Positions 1-9,462 are shown, counted from the first letter of the stretch. The stretch: 64,000 nt of DNA from Neisseriaceae bacterium TC5R-5 (GCA_020830965.2 JACCFC020000014.1:16159-80158), one strand, 5' to 3'. A program made the numbers and translations. The notes: generated by a model not told the origin, from the sequence alone.

Positions 1-2
1 CT

Positions 3-152
3 GCCACAGCAGGGGCCATGGTGGTATTTGGACATCTTGTTGTCGGTTTAATGGATAGTTATTTCTGGATTGTGTCACAGACTGCTTTTTATGGTGTGTC
101 CGTCGTCGTATTTGCCGCCATTATTCTGTCGCAAGAAAATAAAACAGTATGA
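3..152 (+). CDS. C-terminal tail of a membrane protein, possibly O-antigen ligase-like (partial)
   Basis: The window opens inside a reading frame that stays open for 49 codons and ends at a TGA at 150-152. The residues are strongly hydrophobic and look like the last one or two membrane segments of an inner-membrane protein, ending in a short polar tail. The next three genes (glycosyltransferase-like, heptosyltransferase family, msbA) belong to lipopolysaccharide assembly, so an O-antigen ligase or polymerase (WaaL/Wzy) is a reasonable guess. The fragment itself carries no diagnostic motif. The start lies outside the window. Confidence 0.5.
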   Translation, partial: ATAGAMVVFGHLVVGLMDSYFWIVSQTAFYGVSVVVFAAIILSQENKTV

Positions 153-251
153 GCACTTGCTTGCTTTACCAGTTGTACCTGTCTCTGTTTGAAAACTATT
201 GTCCCAAGCTCGTTTGGGTTTGTTGTTGAATGTTTTAGAAGCTGAAAACGA

Positions 252-1154
252 ATGCGCGATATCGCCAATTTTAATTTCACCGAATGGCTGTCTTTGCTAC
301 CGCTGAGTGATGGTATTACGCAGTTGCGTAATGATATCTGGCAAAAATGGTACTGTTATCAGAGAACTAAACAGCAAGATAGCTTGTTGGCGACCTTAAG
401 TGGTAGTGAGCATCTGGCGCTGGTGGTGGCGTTTGAACAGCCATGGGCATTGGATTGGCAGTTGCGTATGGCGCAACTGCATTTGCCTGGTGTGCGGTGG
501 GTGGTGTTTGATAATTCGCGCCGTTTAGAACTACGGCGGCAAATTGCTGCGGTGTGTGATAGAAATGCCGTCCCTTATTTGGCATTGCCATTAAATCTGA
601 CGCGTCATGTCAATCGTTCGCATGGCATGGCGATGAGTTGGATTTATAAAAACGTGATTGAATACATCCAACCACGTTCCTTTGCATTTATTGATCATGA
701 CATGATTCCGGTTTTGCCTAATCACTATCCTGAGCAACTGCTTACCCAGCCTCTATATGGTCTGCCTAATTCCAGCCCATGGGCGTGGCATTTGTGGGCA
801 GGTTATTGTGCATTTAATTTTGATTTTACTAGAAATAAAAAATTGAATTTTTTATATGATTTTTCTAATGGTCTGGATACTGGTGGTAGGAATTGGCCGG
901 CCATTTATAGTACTGTTGATCGTACACAATTACATTTGGCCGAGCGAGTATTTCTAGAAGTTGCCGCTCCGGAACGGCAAAGTCGCCCGCTGGTGGAGAT
1001 CATTGATGAGACCTGGTTTCATATTGGTAGCATTAGCTATAACAATATTTTTCAGCAAAAGTCGGCGTTGTGCGCTTACTTGGCTCGAAGCCTGGACGAA
1101 GGAGCGTCTTGGTTGGATTTATGCCCTGATTTAGCGACGAGGTTGGCAAGCTGA
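252..1154 (+). CDS. Putative glycosyltransferase-like protein of the LPS locus
   Basis: A 300-residue soluble protein. Residues 50-120 look like the start of a GT-A type fold: a hydrophobic strand (LALVVAF), then an alpha/beta stretch ending near NRSHGMAMSWIYKNV. A FIDHDMIP motif follows, reminiscent of the DxD metal-binding motif of GT-A enzymes. This layout resembles glycosyltransferases in which an N-terminal nucleotide-sugar domain precedes a DxD loop, but I do not recognise a named family. Its TGA overlaps the next ATG by one base (TGATG at 1152-1156), so it is translationally coupled to a GT9 gene and then msbA. A role in decorating lipid A-core or O-antigen is inferred from that context. 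The stretch around 820-870 is AT-rich compared with its neighbours. Confidence 0.5.
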   Translation: MRDIANFNFTEWLSLLPLSDGITQLRNDIWQKWYCYQRTKQQDSLLATLSGSEHLALVVAFEQPWALDWQLRMAQLHLPGVRWVVFDNSRRLELRRQIAAVCDRNAVPYLALPLNLTRHVNRSHGMAMSWIYKNVIEYIQPRSFAFIDHDMIPVLPNHYPEQLLTQPLYGLPNSSPWAWHLWAGYCAFNFDFTRNKKLNFLYDFSNGLDTGGRNWPAIYSTVDRTQLHLAERVFLEVAAPERQSRPLVEIIDETWFHIGSISYNNIFQQKSALCAYLARSLDEGASWLDLCPDLATRLAS

Positions 1155-2224
1155 TGTTTAAGCGTATTTTATTGATTCGTCGCGATAATATTGGCGACCT
1201 GGTCTGTACCACCCCCTTGATTTTGGCTTTGCGTCAGCATTTTCCCCAAGCTCAACTGGATGTGTTGGTGAATAGTTATAATGCGCCGGTTTTACAAGGG
1301 CATCCGGCGATTGATCAGTTATATGTGTACACCAAGGCCAAGCATAGGGCGGCTGGGGAGACCTTGCTGGGGGTGTATGGGCGAAGGCTGAAGCTGATGC
1401 TGACCTTACGCGTCCAGCGCTACGATTTGGTCGTCTTGGCCAATGCTGATGGTTTACAGCGCTCACGGCGTTGGGCTCGTCAGTTGAAGGCTAAGCAGGT
1501 GCTGGGTTTCTGTGAGCCGAATGATCCTGTCGCGTCTTATATTGATTATCCGGTTCGCTTGCCCGTTGGCACAGTGCATCAGGTCGAACAAAACATGGCC
1601 TTAATGGAGCCATTGCTGAGTTCTCCCTTAGCGATTCCCGCATTGCAAGTCCAGGCATCGTCTGCCGCGCGACAAGTGGCACTGGCAAGCCTGCAGTCTG
1701 CCGGTTTTACGCTAGATAGGCCGGTGCTGGGTTTACATATCAGCGCACGCAAGCCAAGTCAGCGCTGGCCGATCGAGCGCTTTATTGCATTGGCACATGC
1801 GCTGGTGGAGCGCTACCCCAGTTGCCAGCTATTGCTGTTTTGGTCGCCTGGTCGGGCTGATAATCCTTTTCATCCGGGAGATGATGATAAGGCTGCGGCG
1901 ATTATTCAGGCTTGTCGAGACCTACCTTTATTGGCGATGCCGTCACTGCATCTTGATGAGTTAATCGGGGGCTTGTCCTTGTTGGATTGTCTGATTTGTA
2001 GTGATGGTGGCGCGATGCACTTGGCCGCTGGTTTGGCCAAGCCCATTGTTTGTCTGTTTGGCGATAGCGATGCCGGGCATTGGCATCCTTGGGGGGTGCC
2101 TTATCAGTTGTTGCAGCCTGCTAGCCTAGATGTATCTGATGTAACAGTGGAGCAGGTGTTATTGGCTTATAGCAAGTTGCAGAGTATGCCCGCTGCTTGC
2201 GATCAAGTAGAGGTGCTCGAATGA
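1154..2224 (+). CDS. Glycosyltransferase family 9 (heptosyltransferase family)
   Basis: A 356-residue cytoplasmic GT-B enzyme of the ADP-heptose:LPS heptosyltransferase family (WaaC/WaaF/WaaQ-like). The N-terminus has the family signature RRDNIGDLVCTTP at residues 9-21, where the conserved Asp is the likely catalytic base. The C-terminal donor domain has the typical SDGGAMHLAAGLAKPIVCLFG stretch near residues 285-305, split across a strand-loop-helix that binds the nucleotide sugar. It transfers a sugar to the inner core of lipopolysaccharide at the inner face of the cytoplasmic membrane. It overlaps the gene before it by one base and msbA by four (ATGA), which fits an LPS operon. Which heptose it adds cannot be read from the sequence. 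Confidence 0.85.
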   Translation: MFKRILLIRRDNIGDLVCTTPLILALRQHFPQAQLDVLVNSYNAPVLQGHPAIDQLYVYTKAKHRAAGETLLGVYGRRLKLMLTLRVQRYDLVVLANADGLQRSRRWARQLKAKQVLGFCEPNDPVASYIDYPVRLPVGTVHQVEQNMALMEPLLSSPLAIPALQVQASSAARQVALASLQSAGFTLDRPVLGLHISARKPSQRWPIERFIALAHALVERYPSCQLLLFWSPGRADNPFHPGDDDKAAAIIQACRDLPLLAMPSLHLDELIGGLSLLDCLICSDGGAMHLAAGLAKPIVCLFGDSDAGHWHPWGVPYQLLQPASLDVSDVTVEQVLLAYSKLQSMPAACDQVEVLE

Positions 2225-3981
2225 GTCAGTCTTTACGGAATAGCTGGTTGATCTATCGTCGCCTGTTGGGTTATTTAGCAGCTTACTGGAAGGTGTTGCT
2301 GGTTTCCATTATCTCCATGGTGCTTGCCGCCTCAACCGAGGCGATGTTTGCCCGTTTGTTAAAGCCCTTGATCGATGGTGGTTTTGTGGACAAAGACCCG
2401 CAGGTGATTATGTGGGTACCATTAGCGATTATTGGGGTGTTTCTGCTGCGCGGGTTGAGCAGTTTTGTCAATGAATACACGGCCAGTTGGCTCACCGGGC
2501 ATCTGGTACAGACTTTACGGCAGCAGATGTTTACCAAGCTGCTGACGTTACCAGTAGCGTATTACGATGATCAGCAGTCCGGGCGTTTGGTGTCACGTAT
2601 TTCTTATGACGTTAATCAGGTGACCGAAGCGGGTTTCAATGTGATCACTGTTACGGTGAAGGATGGTGTGACGGCCTTGGGGCTGCTGGGTTTATTATTG
2701 TATATCGATTGGCGCCTGACCCTGATCTGTTTGGTGGTGTTGCCGGCAGTCACAGTTTGTATGCGTTTGGTCGGTACGCGCTTACGGGGTTTGGCACGAC
2801 AGAATCAGCAGCATATGGCGCAGATGACGCAGGTGTTGGGTGAGAGCATAGATTGTCAGCGTGTTATTAAGGTTTATGGTGGTCAGCCGCACGAACAGGG
2901 CCGCTTTGATCAGGCAGTAGAGGCGATTCGGCGTAATCAGGTGAAGCAAAGTGCGGCCAGTTCCGCCAATACCGGTGTGACACAGTTGATGATTGCTTGT
3001 GCCTTGGCGGCGATTTTGTATTTTGCCGCACTACGTGCCCAGCATGGCTCTTTTACTGCTGGGGACTTTATGTCTTTTCTGACGGCGATGATGCTGTTGT
3101 TTGCACCGATCAAGCGTATTACCGGTATTTCGCAGGCTATGCAGCGTGGGCTGGCGGCGGCAGAGTCTGTATTTACCTTCTTGGATGAGCCAAGCGAACC
3201 GGATCAGGGCTCGCAATCAGTTACCAAAATTGCCGGCCAGTTAAGTTTGCAGCAGGTTTCTTTCCGTTATCCAGGCGCGGAGCGGGATGCCTTGCGTAGT
3301 GTTAACCTGACCGTACAGGCAGGTGAAACCGTCGCCTTGGTGGGCTCATCGGGTAGTGGCAAGACGACGCTGATTAGTTTGATTCCGCGTTTCTATGAGC
3401 CGGATGCCGGTGAAATGCGTTTAGATGGGCTGGCCTTAAATGAGATACCGCTTAGTCAGTTACGCCAGCAGATGGCCTTGGTCAGTCAAGATGTTGTGTT
3501 GTTTAACGATACCGTGGCGGCCAATATTGCTTACGGGGTATTGGGGCAGGCGACACGGGAGCAGATTATGGCTGCTGCTCGTGCCGCGAATGCCTGGGAG
3601 TTTATTGAGGCTATGCCACAAGGGCTGGATACGCAGATTGGTGAAAATGGTGTGCGTTTGTCTGGTGGTCAGCGCCAACGTCTGGCTATTGCGCGTGCTT
3701 TGTTGAAAAACGCGCCATTATTGATTCTGGACGAGGCGACGTCGGCACTGGATACTCAGTCGGAGCGTCTGGTACAGGCTGCACTGGAAAGGCTGATGCA
3801 GAATCGTACGACCATTGTGGTTGCTCACCGTTTGTCCACCATCGAGAATGCTGATCGTATTGTGGTGATGCACGAGGGTGAGGTGGTTGAAGAGGGGTCG
3901 CACCAGCAACTGATTGTGCGTAATGGTCGCTATGCTCGTTTATATAGTTTGCAGTTTAGCGAGTCAGCGGCTGAATTGTAA
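2221..3981 (+). CDS. msbA: MsbA lipid A export ABC transporter (permease-ATPase)
   Basis: A 586-residue half-transporter that flips lipid A-core across the inner membrane. Residues 15-310 form the six-helix type I exporter domain and residues 340-580 the nucleotide-binding domain. Visible motifs are Walker A GSSGSGKTT (375-383), signature LSGGQRQRLAIARAL (from 480), Walker B LLILDEATSALD (from about 500) and the H-loop VVAHRLSTIENADRI. I chose the ATG at 2221, which overlaps the previous stop as ATGA; an upstream in-frame TTG at 2197 would add eight residues with no support. The gene closes the LPS operon and is followed at once by a strong hairpin terminator. Confidence 0.95.
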   Translation: MSQSLRNSWLIYRRLLGYLAAYWKVLLVSIISMVLAASTEAMFARLLKPLIDGGFVDKDPQVIMWVPLAIIGVFLLRGLSSFVNEYTASWLTGHLVQTLRQQMFTKLLTLPVAYYDDQQSGRLVSRISYDVNQVTEAGFNVITVTVKDGVTALGLLGLLLYIDWRLTLICLVVLPAVTVCMRLVGTRLRGLARQNQQHMAQMTQVLGESIDCQRVIKVYGGQPHEQGRFDQAVEAIRRNQVKQSAASSANTGVTQLMIACALAAILYFAALRAQHGSFTAGDFMSFLTAMMLLFAPIKRITGISQAMQRGLAAAESVFTFLDEPSEPDQGSQSVTKIAGQLSLQQVSFRYPGAERDALRSVNLTVQAGETVALVGSSGSGKTTLISLIPRFYEPDAGEMRLDGLALNEIPLSQLRQQMALVSQDVVLFNDTVAANIAYGVLGQATREQIMAAARAANAWEFIEAMPQGLDTQIGENGVRLSGGQRQRLAIARALLKNAPLLILDEATSALDTQSERLVQAALERLMQNRTTIVVAHRLSTIENADRIVVMHEGEVVEEGSHQQLIVRNGRYARLYSLQFSESAAEL

Positions 3982-3990
3982 TCTGATAGA

Positions 3991-4031
3991 AAAACAGCGC
4001 CCTGTTCGTTATCGGAGCAGGGCGCTGTTTT
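3991..4031. terminator. Bidirectional intrinsic terminator between msbA and the FimV-C-like gene
   Basis: The arms AAAACAGCGCCCTG (3991-4004) and CAGGGCGCTGTTTT (4018-4031) form a perfect 14-bp stem. A T-run follows on the plus strand, and four T follow on the minus strand. It lies between convergent genes and can end transcription in both directions. Confidence 0.9.
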
Positions 4032-4409
4032 TTATTTTTTAAACAAAGGATCGTGCGGGGCCAGTTGCTGCCCATTTTTCTGAATGGTTTGCCAGATTGC
4101 CTGATCTTGCACCTGGGGATGCACATCACGCGCCAAAGAACAGTAAGCCTTGCTGTTTTTTGCCGAAGAGTAAGCACGTAGTAATGTTACTTTTGCCGGC
4201 AGATTATGAGGGTCATCTTTCAATGAGTCCTGTAATACGCGTACCGCTTCACGGGTTCTGCCGTAGGCTAGAAAAACTTCGGCTTCTCCTATTGGATCAA
4301 TGCGGCGTTGTTGTGGTGTGCTATAGCGTAATCTCCTCCATAGATAACGTAGTGCATAGTAGGCGCTCATCAGTATAAAACTGCTGGCAAATGCTGATAA
4401 TGCAAGCAT
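4032..4409 (-). CDS. Small membrane-anchored protein with a FimV C-terminal-like TPR domain
   Basis: 125 residues from the ATG at 4409, chosen because GAGGGGAG sits just upstream; a longer frame to 4436 lacks a ribosome site. Residues 1-25 form one hydrophobic helix (ALSAFASSFILMSAYYALRYL) followed by an arginine-rich cytoplasmic anchor. Residues 45-115 (DPIGEAEVFLAYGRTREAVRVL, then KVTLLRAYSSAKNSKAY) match the single TPR unit at the C-terminus of FimV/TspA proteins, which act in type IV pilus assembly and polar organisation. The large periplasmic part and LysM domain of FimV are absent, so this is a mini-protein rather than FimV. It lies downstream of aroB in the same direction as the pil-aro cluster. 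A link to pili is inferred. Confidence 0.7.
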   Translation of the reverse strand: MLALSAFASSFILMSAYYALRYLWRRLRYSTPQQRRIDPIGEAEVFLAYGRTREAVRVLQDSLKDDPHNLPAKVTLLRAYSSAKNSKAYCSLARDVHPQVQDQAIWQTIQKNGQQLAPHDPLFKK

Positions 4410-4495
4410 GGTGTCTCCCCTCTTGTCGTACAACAACCATCAATTGTGCGCTGATTGTTCTGGGGAGCACGCCGAGTATATGAAGCCTTAGATTA

Positions 4496-5581
4496 TTATG
4501 GCGCGCTGTGTTGACCCAGAACTTTTGCTAGTATCGCAGCAGATAGGCCTGTGTGAATAGTGGCTTTTCCCAATTGTTGTAATAATACAAATCGTGTCGT
4601 GCCGGCCTCGACTTTCTTGTCGTGGCTCATTAACTCTTGCCATTGTGCTAGCGGCATGGCTGGCGCGGTGATCGGTAAACCAGCCGACTGAATCAGGCGA
4701 CAGACACGAGCCACGTCGCTGTTGTTTAGCCAGCCCAATTCTGCTGAGGCTGCTGTGGCCAGCACCATTCCCACTGCGACGGCTTCACCATGTAGCCAGG
4801 CTCCGTAGCCCATGCCGGTTTCAATCGCGTGGCCAAAAGTGTGGCCAAGATTGAGCAGCGCGCGGATACCGTGTTCTTTTTCATCTTGCGCCACGATTTC
4901 CGCTTTCATTTCACAGCTGCGTTGTACCGCATATTGCAGTGCATCCAAATCACGGGCGCGTAATCTGGCCATATTGTTTTCCAGCCATTCGATAAAATGC
5001 ATATCTCCCAGCAGGCCATATTTGATGACTTCAGCTAAGCCTGCTGATAATTCACGTTCGGGTAGGGTGGATAGTAAGTCCATGTCGGCGATGACTACTT
5101 GGGGTTGATAAAATGCCCCTATCATGTTTTTGCCGTGTGGGTGATTGATGGCTGTTTTTCCGCCTACTGAGGAGTCGACCTGGGCTAGTAGTGTGGTGGG
5201 AATTTGAATAAAAGGAGCGCCACGCTGATAGCAAGCAGCAGCAAAGCCGGTCATATCACCAATCACGCCTCCACCTAAAGCCAGTAGCGTCGTCTTGCGT
5301 TCGCAATGTTGGCTAAGTAGGGCATCAAAAATCAGGTTGAGTGTGGTCCAGTCTTTGTATTGCTCCCCATCCGGCAACGTAATGGCGATACTGGCTATCT
5401 GCTGACGATGAAGGGCTGACTGCAAGCGTTCAAGGTAAAGTGGTGCGACCGTGCTATTGCTGACGATGGCTACCTTAGGGAGAGGTAGGTGCGGTAGTAG
5501 TAACTCGACCTGTTCTAGCAAACCGCGACCAATATGAATCGGGTAACGGGTATCGGGCAGTATCAGGTCAAGAGTGATCAC
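4496..5581 (-). CDS. aroB: 3-dehydroquinate synthase
   Basis: A 361-residue NAD-dependent enzyme that cyclises DAHP to 3-dehydroquinate, the second step of the shikimate pathway. The length is normal for the family. Recognisable stretches are the nucleotide-binding region with [22 protein letters not shown], split by the conserved GGG turn, the [21 protein letters not shown] active-site loop, and the metal-binding histidines in [13 protein letters not shown] and [11 protein letters not shown]. It starts 14 bases after the aroK stop and is almost certainly co-transcribed with it, as in the conserved pilQ-aroK-aroB order of many proteobacteria. Confidence 0.97.
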   Translation of the reverse strand: MITLDLILPDTRYPIHIGRGLLEQVELLLPHLPLPKVAIVSNSTVAPLYLERLQSALHRQQIASIAITLPDGEQYKDWTTLNLIFDALLSQHCERKTTLLALGGGVIGDMTGFAAACYQRGAPFIQIPTTLLAQVDSSVGGKTAINHPHGKNMIGAFYQPQVVIADMDLLSTLPERELSAGLAEVIKYGLLGDMHFIEWLENNMARLRARDLDALQYAVQRSCEMKAEIVAQDEKEHGIRALLNLGHTFGHAIETGMGYGAWLHGEAVAVGMVLATAASAELGWLNNSDVARVCRLIQSAGLPITAPAMPLAQWQELMSHDKKVEAGTTRFVLLQQLGKATIHTGLSAAILAKVLGQHSAP

Positions 5582-5595
5582 AATGGCTATCCTTG

Positions 5596-6135
5596 CTATG
5601 GCTTTGGTTTGGGTGGAAGAGTTGCTAGTTGTTCAAGTAATTGCGTTAGCAGCAGGTTGACGTTTTGTTGTGTAGTGTCGACGATAATGTCGGCGATATC
5701 ACGATATAAGGGGTCGCGTTCGAGAAACAGACTTTCGAGTTTGGCACGAGGGTTGGCGGTTTGCAGGAGTGGGCGGTTTTTATCGTGCTGGGTACGTATC
5801 AATAAGTCATTAATACTCGCGCGCAGATAGATTACCGTGCCATATGTGGCCAATTGCGCACGATTTTGCGGACGAAGAATCGCGCCGCCGCCAGTAGCTA
5901 GCACAATATTATTTAATTGTGTCAGATCGGCGATGACGGAGGTTTCACGATCACGAAAGCGACGTTCTCCTTCAATATCAAAAATCGTGGCCACCCGGAC
6001 ACCGGTTCGGGCTTCGATTTCGTGATCCGAATCATAAAATGTCTTGTCGGTGCGACGAGCCAACGTTTTTCCGACGGTGGTTTTGCCTGCTCCCATTAGC
6101 CCAACAAGAAAGAAATTGCCTATCAGTTTCTCCAT
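5596..6135 (-). CDS. aroK: Shikimate kinase
   Basis: A 179-residue P-loop kinase that phosphorylates shikimate at the 3-hydroxyl. The Walker A motif [11 protein letters not shown] lies at residues 12-22, the substrate aspartate is in [13 protein letters not shown] near residue 35, and the glycine triplet LATGGGAI that binds shikimate is near residue 80. The LID arginine region is around RDKNRPLL-like residues 115-125. It sits between pilQ (80 bases upstream) and aroB in the conserved pil-aro cluster. No internal promoter is obvious, so expression probably comes partly from pilM. Confidence 0.96.
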   Translation of the reverse strand: MEKLIGNFFLVGLMGAGKTTVGKTLARRTDKTFYDSDHEIEARTGVRVATIFDIEGERRFRDRETSVIADLTQLNNIVLATGGGAILRPQNRAQLATYGTVIYLRASINDLLIRTQHDKNRPLLQTANPRAKLESLFLERDPLYRDIADIIVDTTQQNVNLLLTQLLEQLATLPPKPKP

Positions 6136-6216
6136 AGGCAGGCATTGTAGCTGAAGCTTATGTTGTCTGTCTTGGCCGATAAAACGATCAGTTTGGCTTG
6201 ATAGTTCGTCTACTGC

Positions 6217-8325
6217 TTAGCGCACCTCACCACTTAAATCTTCCACGACTTTGGGGGTGATAAAGACCAGCAGTTCGGTGCGATTATTGGCTTTTTGGGA
6301 ACTACGAAATAAGTAGCCGAGTATAGGAATATCACCTAAAAACGGGACTTTATTGGTGGTGTCGTTAATCTGTTGCTGGTAAATGCCCCCTATTACTACG
6401 GTGCCACCATTTTCGACGAGTACCTGGGTATTGACCCTTTTGGTATCCAGTGCCGGGGTGCCGCCTACGGTTAAAGTGGGGCTGACGCTATCTTTATTGA
6501 TTTTAATGTCCAGCATCACCTGGTTGTCTGGTGTTATTTGCGGTTTGACGATTAGGCTGAGAACCGCCTTTTTAAATGAAGTAGAGGTGGCACCACTGGA
6601 AGAGGCTTCCTGATAGGGAATTTCGGTACCTTGTTCGATGGTGGCTTCTTGGCGATCTGCCGTCATAATGCGTGGACTGGAAATCACCCGGCCTTGACTT
6701 TCAATTTGCAGAGCTTGTAACTCCAGACCGATGATGGCGGATTTACCCACACTGTAAAGCGCAGTGAGTGAACCTGCCGGGTTGCTGATAGGTAGGTTGA
6801 CGCCAGGGGAAATAATATAAGGGCTTTGTGGTGCGCCTTGCGCAATGCCTAGGCGACCGTTGGCATTGCTGATGGTGTTGTTCAAGCCACCTCCGGAAAG
6901 AATACCGGTGCTGCCAACGCGATCAAAGGATAGCTTCACTCCTAGGTCGCGGCTCCAGTTGTCGGTGGCCTCGACGATGCGCGCCTCAATCAGTACCTGT
7001 TTTACCGGAATATCAGTTTTGCGGATGATATCGCGTATTTTTTCGATGCTGGCACTGATGTCGTTGACAATCAGCGTATTAGTTTTCGGGTCGGTGAGAA
7101 TGCTGCCGCGTTCGGAGAGCAGGCTTTCTTTTTTGCCGGTGGTATTGCTGCCATCGAGTATTTTTTGGAATTCTTCTGCTGAGCGATAGCGCAACACGAA
7201 GGTTTCGGAGCGCAAATATTCTAGTGTCGCCAGTTGTTGTCTCGACTCTTGTACCTGTTTGTCACGAGCCAGTAGTTCTTCGCGTGGCGCTATCTGGATA
7301 ATATTACCGTTACGGCGCTGATCCAGCCCTTTGGTTTGTAAAATCAGATCAAGCGCCTGATCCCAAGGAACATCTTTGAGTCGTAGAGTGATATTGCCGT
7401 TTACTGAGTCACTGGTCACAATATTTAAGCCGGTAAATTCGGCTATCACTTGCAAAATGGTACGAATCTCGATGTTCTGAAAGTTTAGTGAGAGCCTGTC
7501 CCCTTTGTATTGCGGTTTTTGATTGCTGTCATTGCTGTTTCTGCTATCGAGTGCTGGTCGGCGTACTTCTACAACCAGTCGGCCATCGGTCTGATAAGAG
7601 GAGTAATCCCAGTCGCCTTCAGTTTGTACCTGTATCTGGCTATTGCGGCCTTGATTGCGTGCATCAATCTTGCTGACTGGGGTACCAAAGTCGGATACAT
7701 CGAGGCGGCGTTCATTTTGCCTGTCTAGTCGGCTTCCTAGTACATCGATCAGTAGCTGTCTGCCTTCGCGGCGAATATTAACCGGCGTATTAGCAGAGGG
7801 TAGGGCAAATTCTATGCGCCCTTCCGCGTTCTTGCCGCGACGAAAGTCCAGTGCTAGGCTGCTGTTATTGTTAGTTCCTTGTGAGGTATTGACTTGTGTA
7901 ATGGTGTTTTTTTCTAATGGTGTCACCGAAGCGGCATTGCGTAGATCAGGGTCTAGCGTTAGTAACAGCTTATTGCCGCTAAGACTGCTGCTATAGCTGG
8001 CATTGCGATTCAGGTTCAGCACCAGCCGGGCACGGCCATTGCCTTCCACTGCGATGACAGACTTTAGTAGTGCACCGCCCAGTTCCAGTTTGTCTTTGGC
8101 CAGTTTGATCTCCCCGTTGCTGAAGTCAAAGGCTATACGTGGTGGGTTGGCCATGGCGAAGCTGTTGGGTTTGATCGCAGGACCGTCAAAGGTGACTTGC
8201 AGAATTTGCTGCTCACCATCTCCGTTGGCCAGTTCAATGGCAGTGATGGCCGAGCCGGCCTGTGCAAAGTTAAATAAAACAAAAATTCCCAGTCCGGATA
8301 ACAGTTTGATCGCGTTGTTACTCAT
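6217..8325 (-). CDS. pilQ: Type IV pilus secretin PilQ
   Basis: A 702-residue outer-membrane secretin through which type IV pili leave the cell. I chose the ATG at 8325, which overlaps the pilP stop (ATGA); the frame extends further but only into pilP. Residues 1-23 are a signal peptide ending in FAQA. Two AMIN-type domains follow (about 25-270) that bind peptidoglycan. The STN/N0 domain (LSLNFQNIEIRTILQVIAEF, near 290) and an N1 domain (LRSETFVLRYRSAEE) come next. The C-terminal secretin domain (about 450-695) has the signature VPFLGDIPILGYLF and ends in TELLVFITPKVV. It is the last pil gene of the operon, followed by aroK. Confidence 0.96.
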   Translation of the reverse strand: MSNNAIKLLSGLGIFVLFNFAQAGSAITAIELANGDGEQQILQVTFDGPAIKPNSFAMANPPRIAFDFSNGEIKLAKDKLELGGALLKSVIAVEGNGRARLVLNLNRNASYSSSLSGNKLLLTLDPDLRNAASVTPLEKNTITQVNTSQGTNNNSSLALDFRRGKNAEGRIEFALPSANTPVNIRREGRQLLIDVLGSRLDRQNERRLDVSDFGTPVSKIDARNQGRNSQIQVQTEGDWDYSSYQTDGRLVVEVRRPALDSRNSNDSNQKPQYKGDRLSLNFQNIEIRTILQVIAEFTGLNIVTSDSVNGNITLRLKDVPWDQALDLILQTKGLDQRRNGNIIQIAPREELLARDKQVQESRQQLATLEYLRSETFVLRYRSAEEFQKILDGSNTTGKKESLLSERGSILTDPKTNTLIVNDISASIEKIRDIIRKTDIPVKQVLIEARIVEATDNWSRDLGVKLSFDRVGSTGILSGGGLNNTISNANGRLGIAQGAPQSPYIISPGVNLPISNPAGSLTALYSVGKSAIIGLELQALQIESQGRVISSPRIMTADRQEATIEQGTEIPYQEASSSGATSTSFKKAVLSLIVKPQITPDNQVMLDIKINKDSVSPTLTVGGTPALDTKRVNTQVLVENGGTVVIGGIYQQQINDTTNKVPFLGDIPILGYLFRSSQKANNRTELLVFITPKVVEDLSGEVR

Positions 8326-8840
8326 TTGCTTTGCCCTTGTTGATCTAGAGGTAGGCTGTTGCTGCGCTGTACCCATGCCCCATTGGTATCTTCCACGGTC
8401 TCAGAAAGCTCAATTGCGCTCTCGCCGATTTGTTTGATCTGGCCAAAACTGGGGCCAATGAAATTGCCTTGCTGTACCCGGTAAATCATGCCTTCCGGTG
8501 TACGAATCAGGCCGTAGTTCACGCCGCTACGGTAGAGGGTTCCTACCATCTTGAGTTTGTCCAGTTCATAGTTCTCCAGGGGTTCGCGCAGACGATTGAA
8601 ATCAGGCGCATTTGCCATATTCTGATTTTTGACCAGTGCCAGTTTTTGTGAACTGAATGGGTCTAGCAATTCGTACGCCTGGTAGCTGAAAGGGTGATAG
8701 GCTTCGCTTACTGGCAAAGGCTCAATCTTGCCGCGCAGGCCTTGGCTGCTGGTTTGTATCCATTGCTGCAAGTCATCGGTATTACCTCCACAGGCAGTCA
8801 GGAGCAGTAGCAAAAAGCAGATGGGAGTCTGTTTGATCAT
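8322..8840 (-). CDS. pilP: Type IV pilus lipoprotein PilP
   Basis: 172 residues from the ATG at 8840. This start puts a lipoprotein signal peptide at the N-terminus with the lipobox LTAC near residues 14-17, so the mature protein begins with a lipidated cysteine in the inner membrane. The C-terminal beta-domain (MVGTLYRSGVNYGLIRTPEG and the region after it) is the part that contacts the PilQ N0 domain, while the N-terminal tail binds PilN/PilO. The stop overlaps the pilQ start by four bases. The frame runs upstream to 8930 over the pilO end; that extension would hide the signal peptide and is rejected. Confidence 0.95.
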   Translation of the reverse strand: MIKQTPICFLLLLLTACGGNTDDLQQWIQTSSQGLRGKIEPLPVSEAYHPFSYQAYELLDPFSSQKLALVKNQNMANAPDFNRLREPLENYELDKLKMVGTLYRSGVNYGLIRTPEGMIYRVQQGNFIGPSFGQIKQIGESAIELSETVEDTNGAWVQRSNSLPLDQQGQSK

Positions 8841-8853
8841 GGCGTATTGGATC

Positions 8854-9462
8854 TCACTTCTTTGGGGCTGTTGCCTGGGCAGCGCGCTCTTCTGGCTCCA
8901 GTGCCCGGAAAGTCTTGGCGGTGGCATCAAGGGTGAGGCGGTTATTGCTGTTTACCAAGCTCATGTCGGTGATGGTGACGATTCGCGACAATTGGGCAAT
9001 ATCACTGATAAAAGCGGCGATGTCGTTGTAACTGCCACTGAGGCGAATACTGATGGGTAACTCGGCCATTTCGGCTGATTTGATTTCCGGGTTGGGTTTA
9101 AACAGCTCAAACTGCAAGTTATGCCCCACACCTGCCTGATTGATTTCATTCAGCAGCGTATCCATGTCTGACTTGGTCGGGAGTTGTTTAAGTAGCGTGC
9201 CAAAAGATTGCCGGATATCTTGTAGCTGTTGTTCTAAGGCGTTCAGGTTGACCGCCTGCCGTTTTTTATCAATAAAAGTCTGTTTTAGTTGTTCTTCTTG
9301 TTGCTTGCTGGTAGCTAGATCATCTAAAGCGGAACTTAGTACAAAAAAGTAACCCAGGCCGAGCAGAAGCAGGGCGATAACGGCGATAAATAATAGTTGG
9401 GCATGAAACGGCCAGTTAGGTAAGTCTTTTGGGTCAAGTGAGCGTAGTTCGTCCAGTGTCAT
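8854..9462 (-). CDS. pilO: Type IV pilus inner-membrane protein PilO
   Basis: 202 residues with one membrane helix at residues 24-43 (LLFIAVIALLLLGLGYFFVL), a periplasmic coiled coil (about 50-95, many E/Q/K heptads) and a ferredoxin-like C-terminal domain. It pairs with PilN to form the alignment subcomplex linking the cytoplasmic PilM to PilP and PilQ. The start overlaps the pilN stop (ATGA at 9459-9462) and pilP begins 13 bases after its end. The tail is unusually rich in Glu and Ala (EPEERAAQATAPKK). Confidence 0.95.
   Translation of the reverse strand: MTLDELRSLDPKDLPNWPFHAQLLFIAVIALLLLGLGYFFVLSSALDDLATSKQQEEQLKQTFIDKKRQAVNLNALEQQLQDIRQSFGTLLKQLPTKSDMDTLLNEINQAGVGHNLQFELFKPNPEIKSAEMAELPISIRLSGSYNDIAAFISDIAQLSRIVTITDMSLVNSNNRLTLDATAKTFRALEPEERAAQATAPKK

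Noticed and set aside
2197..2220. Longer MsbA start at TTG 2197
   Set aside because: It lies inside the preceding gene without a ribosome site; the ATG at 2221 gives the usual ATGA coupling and a normal N-terminus.
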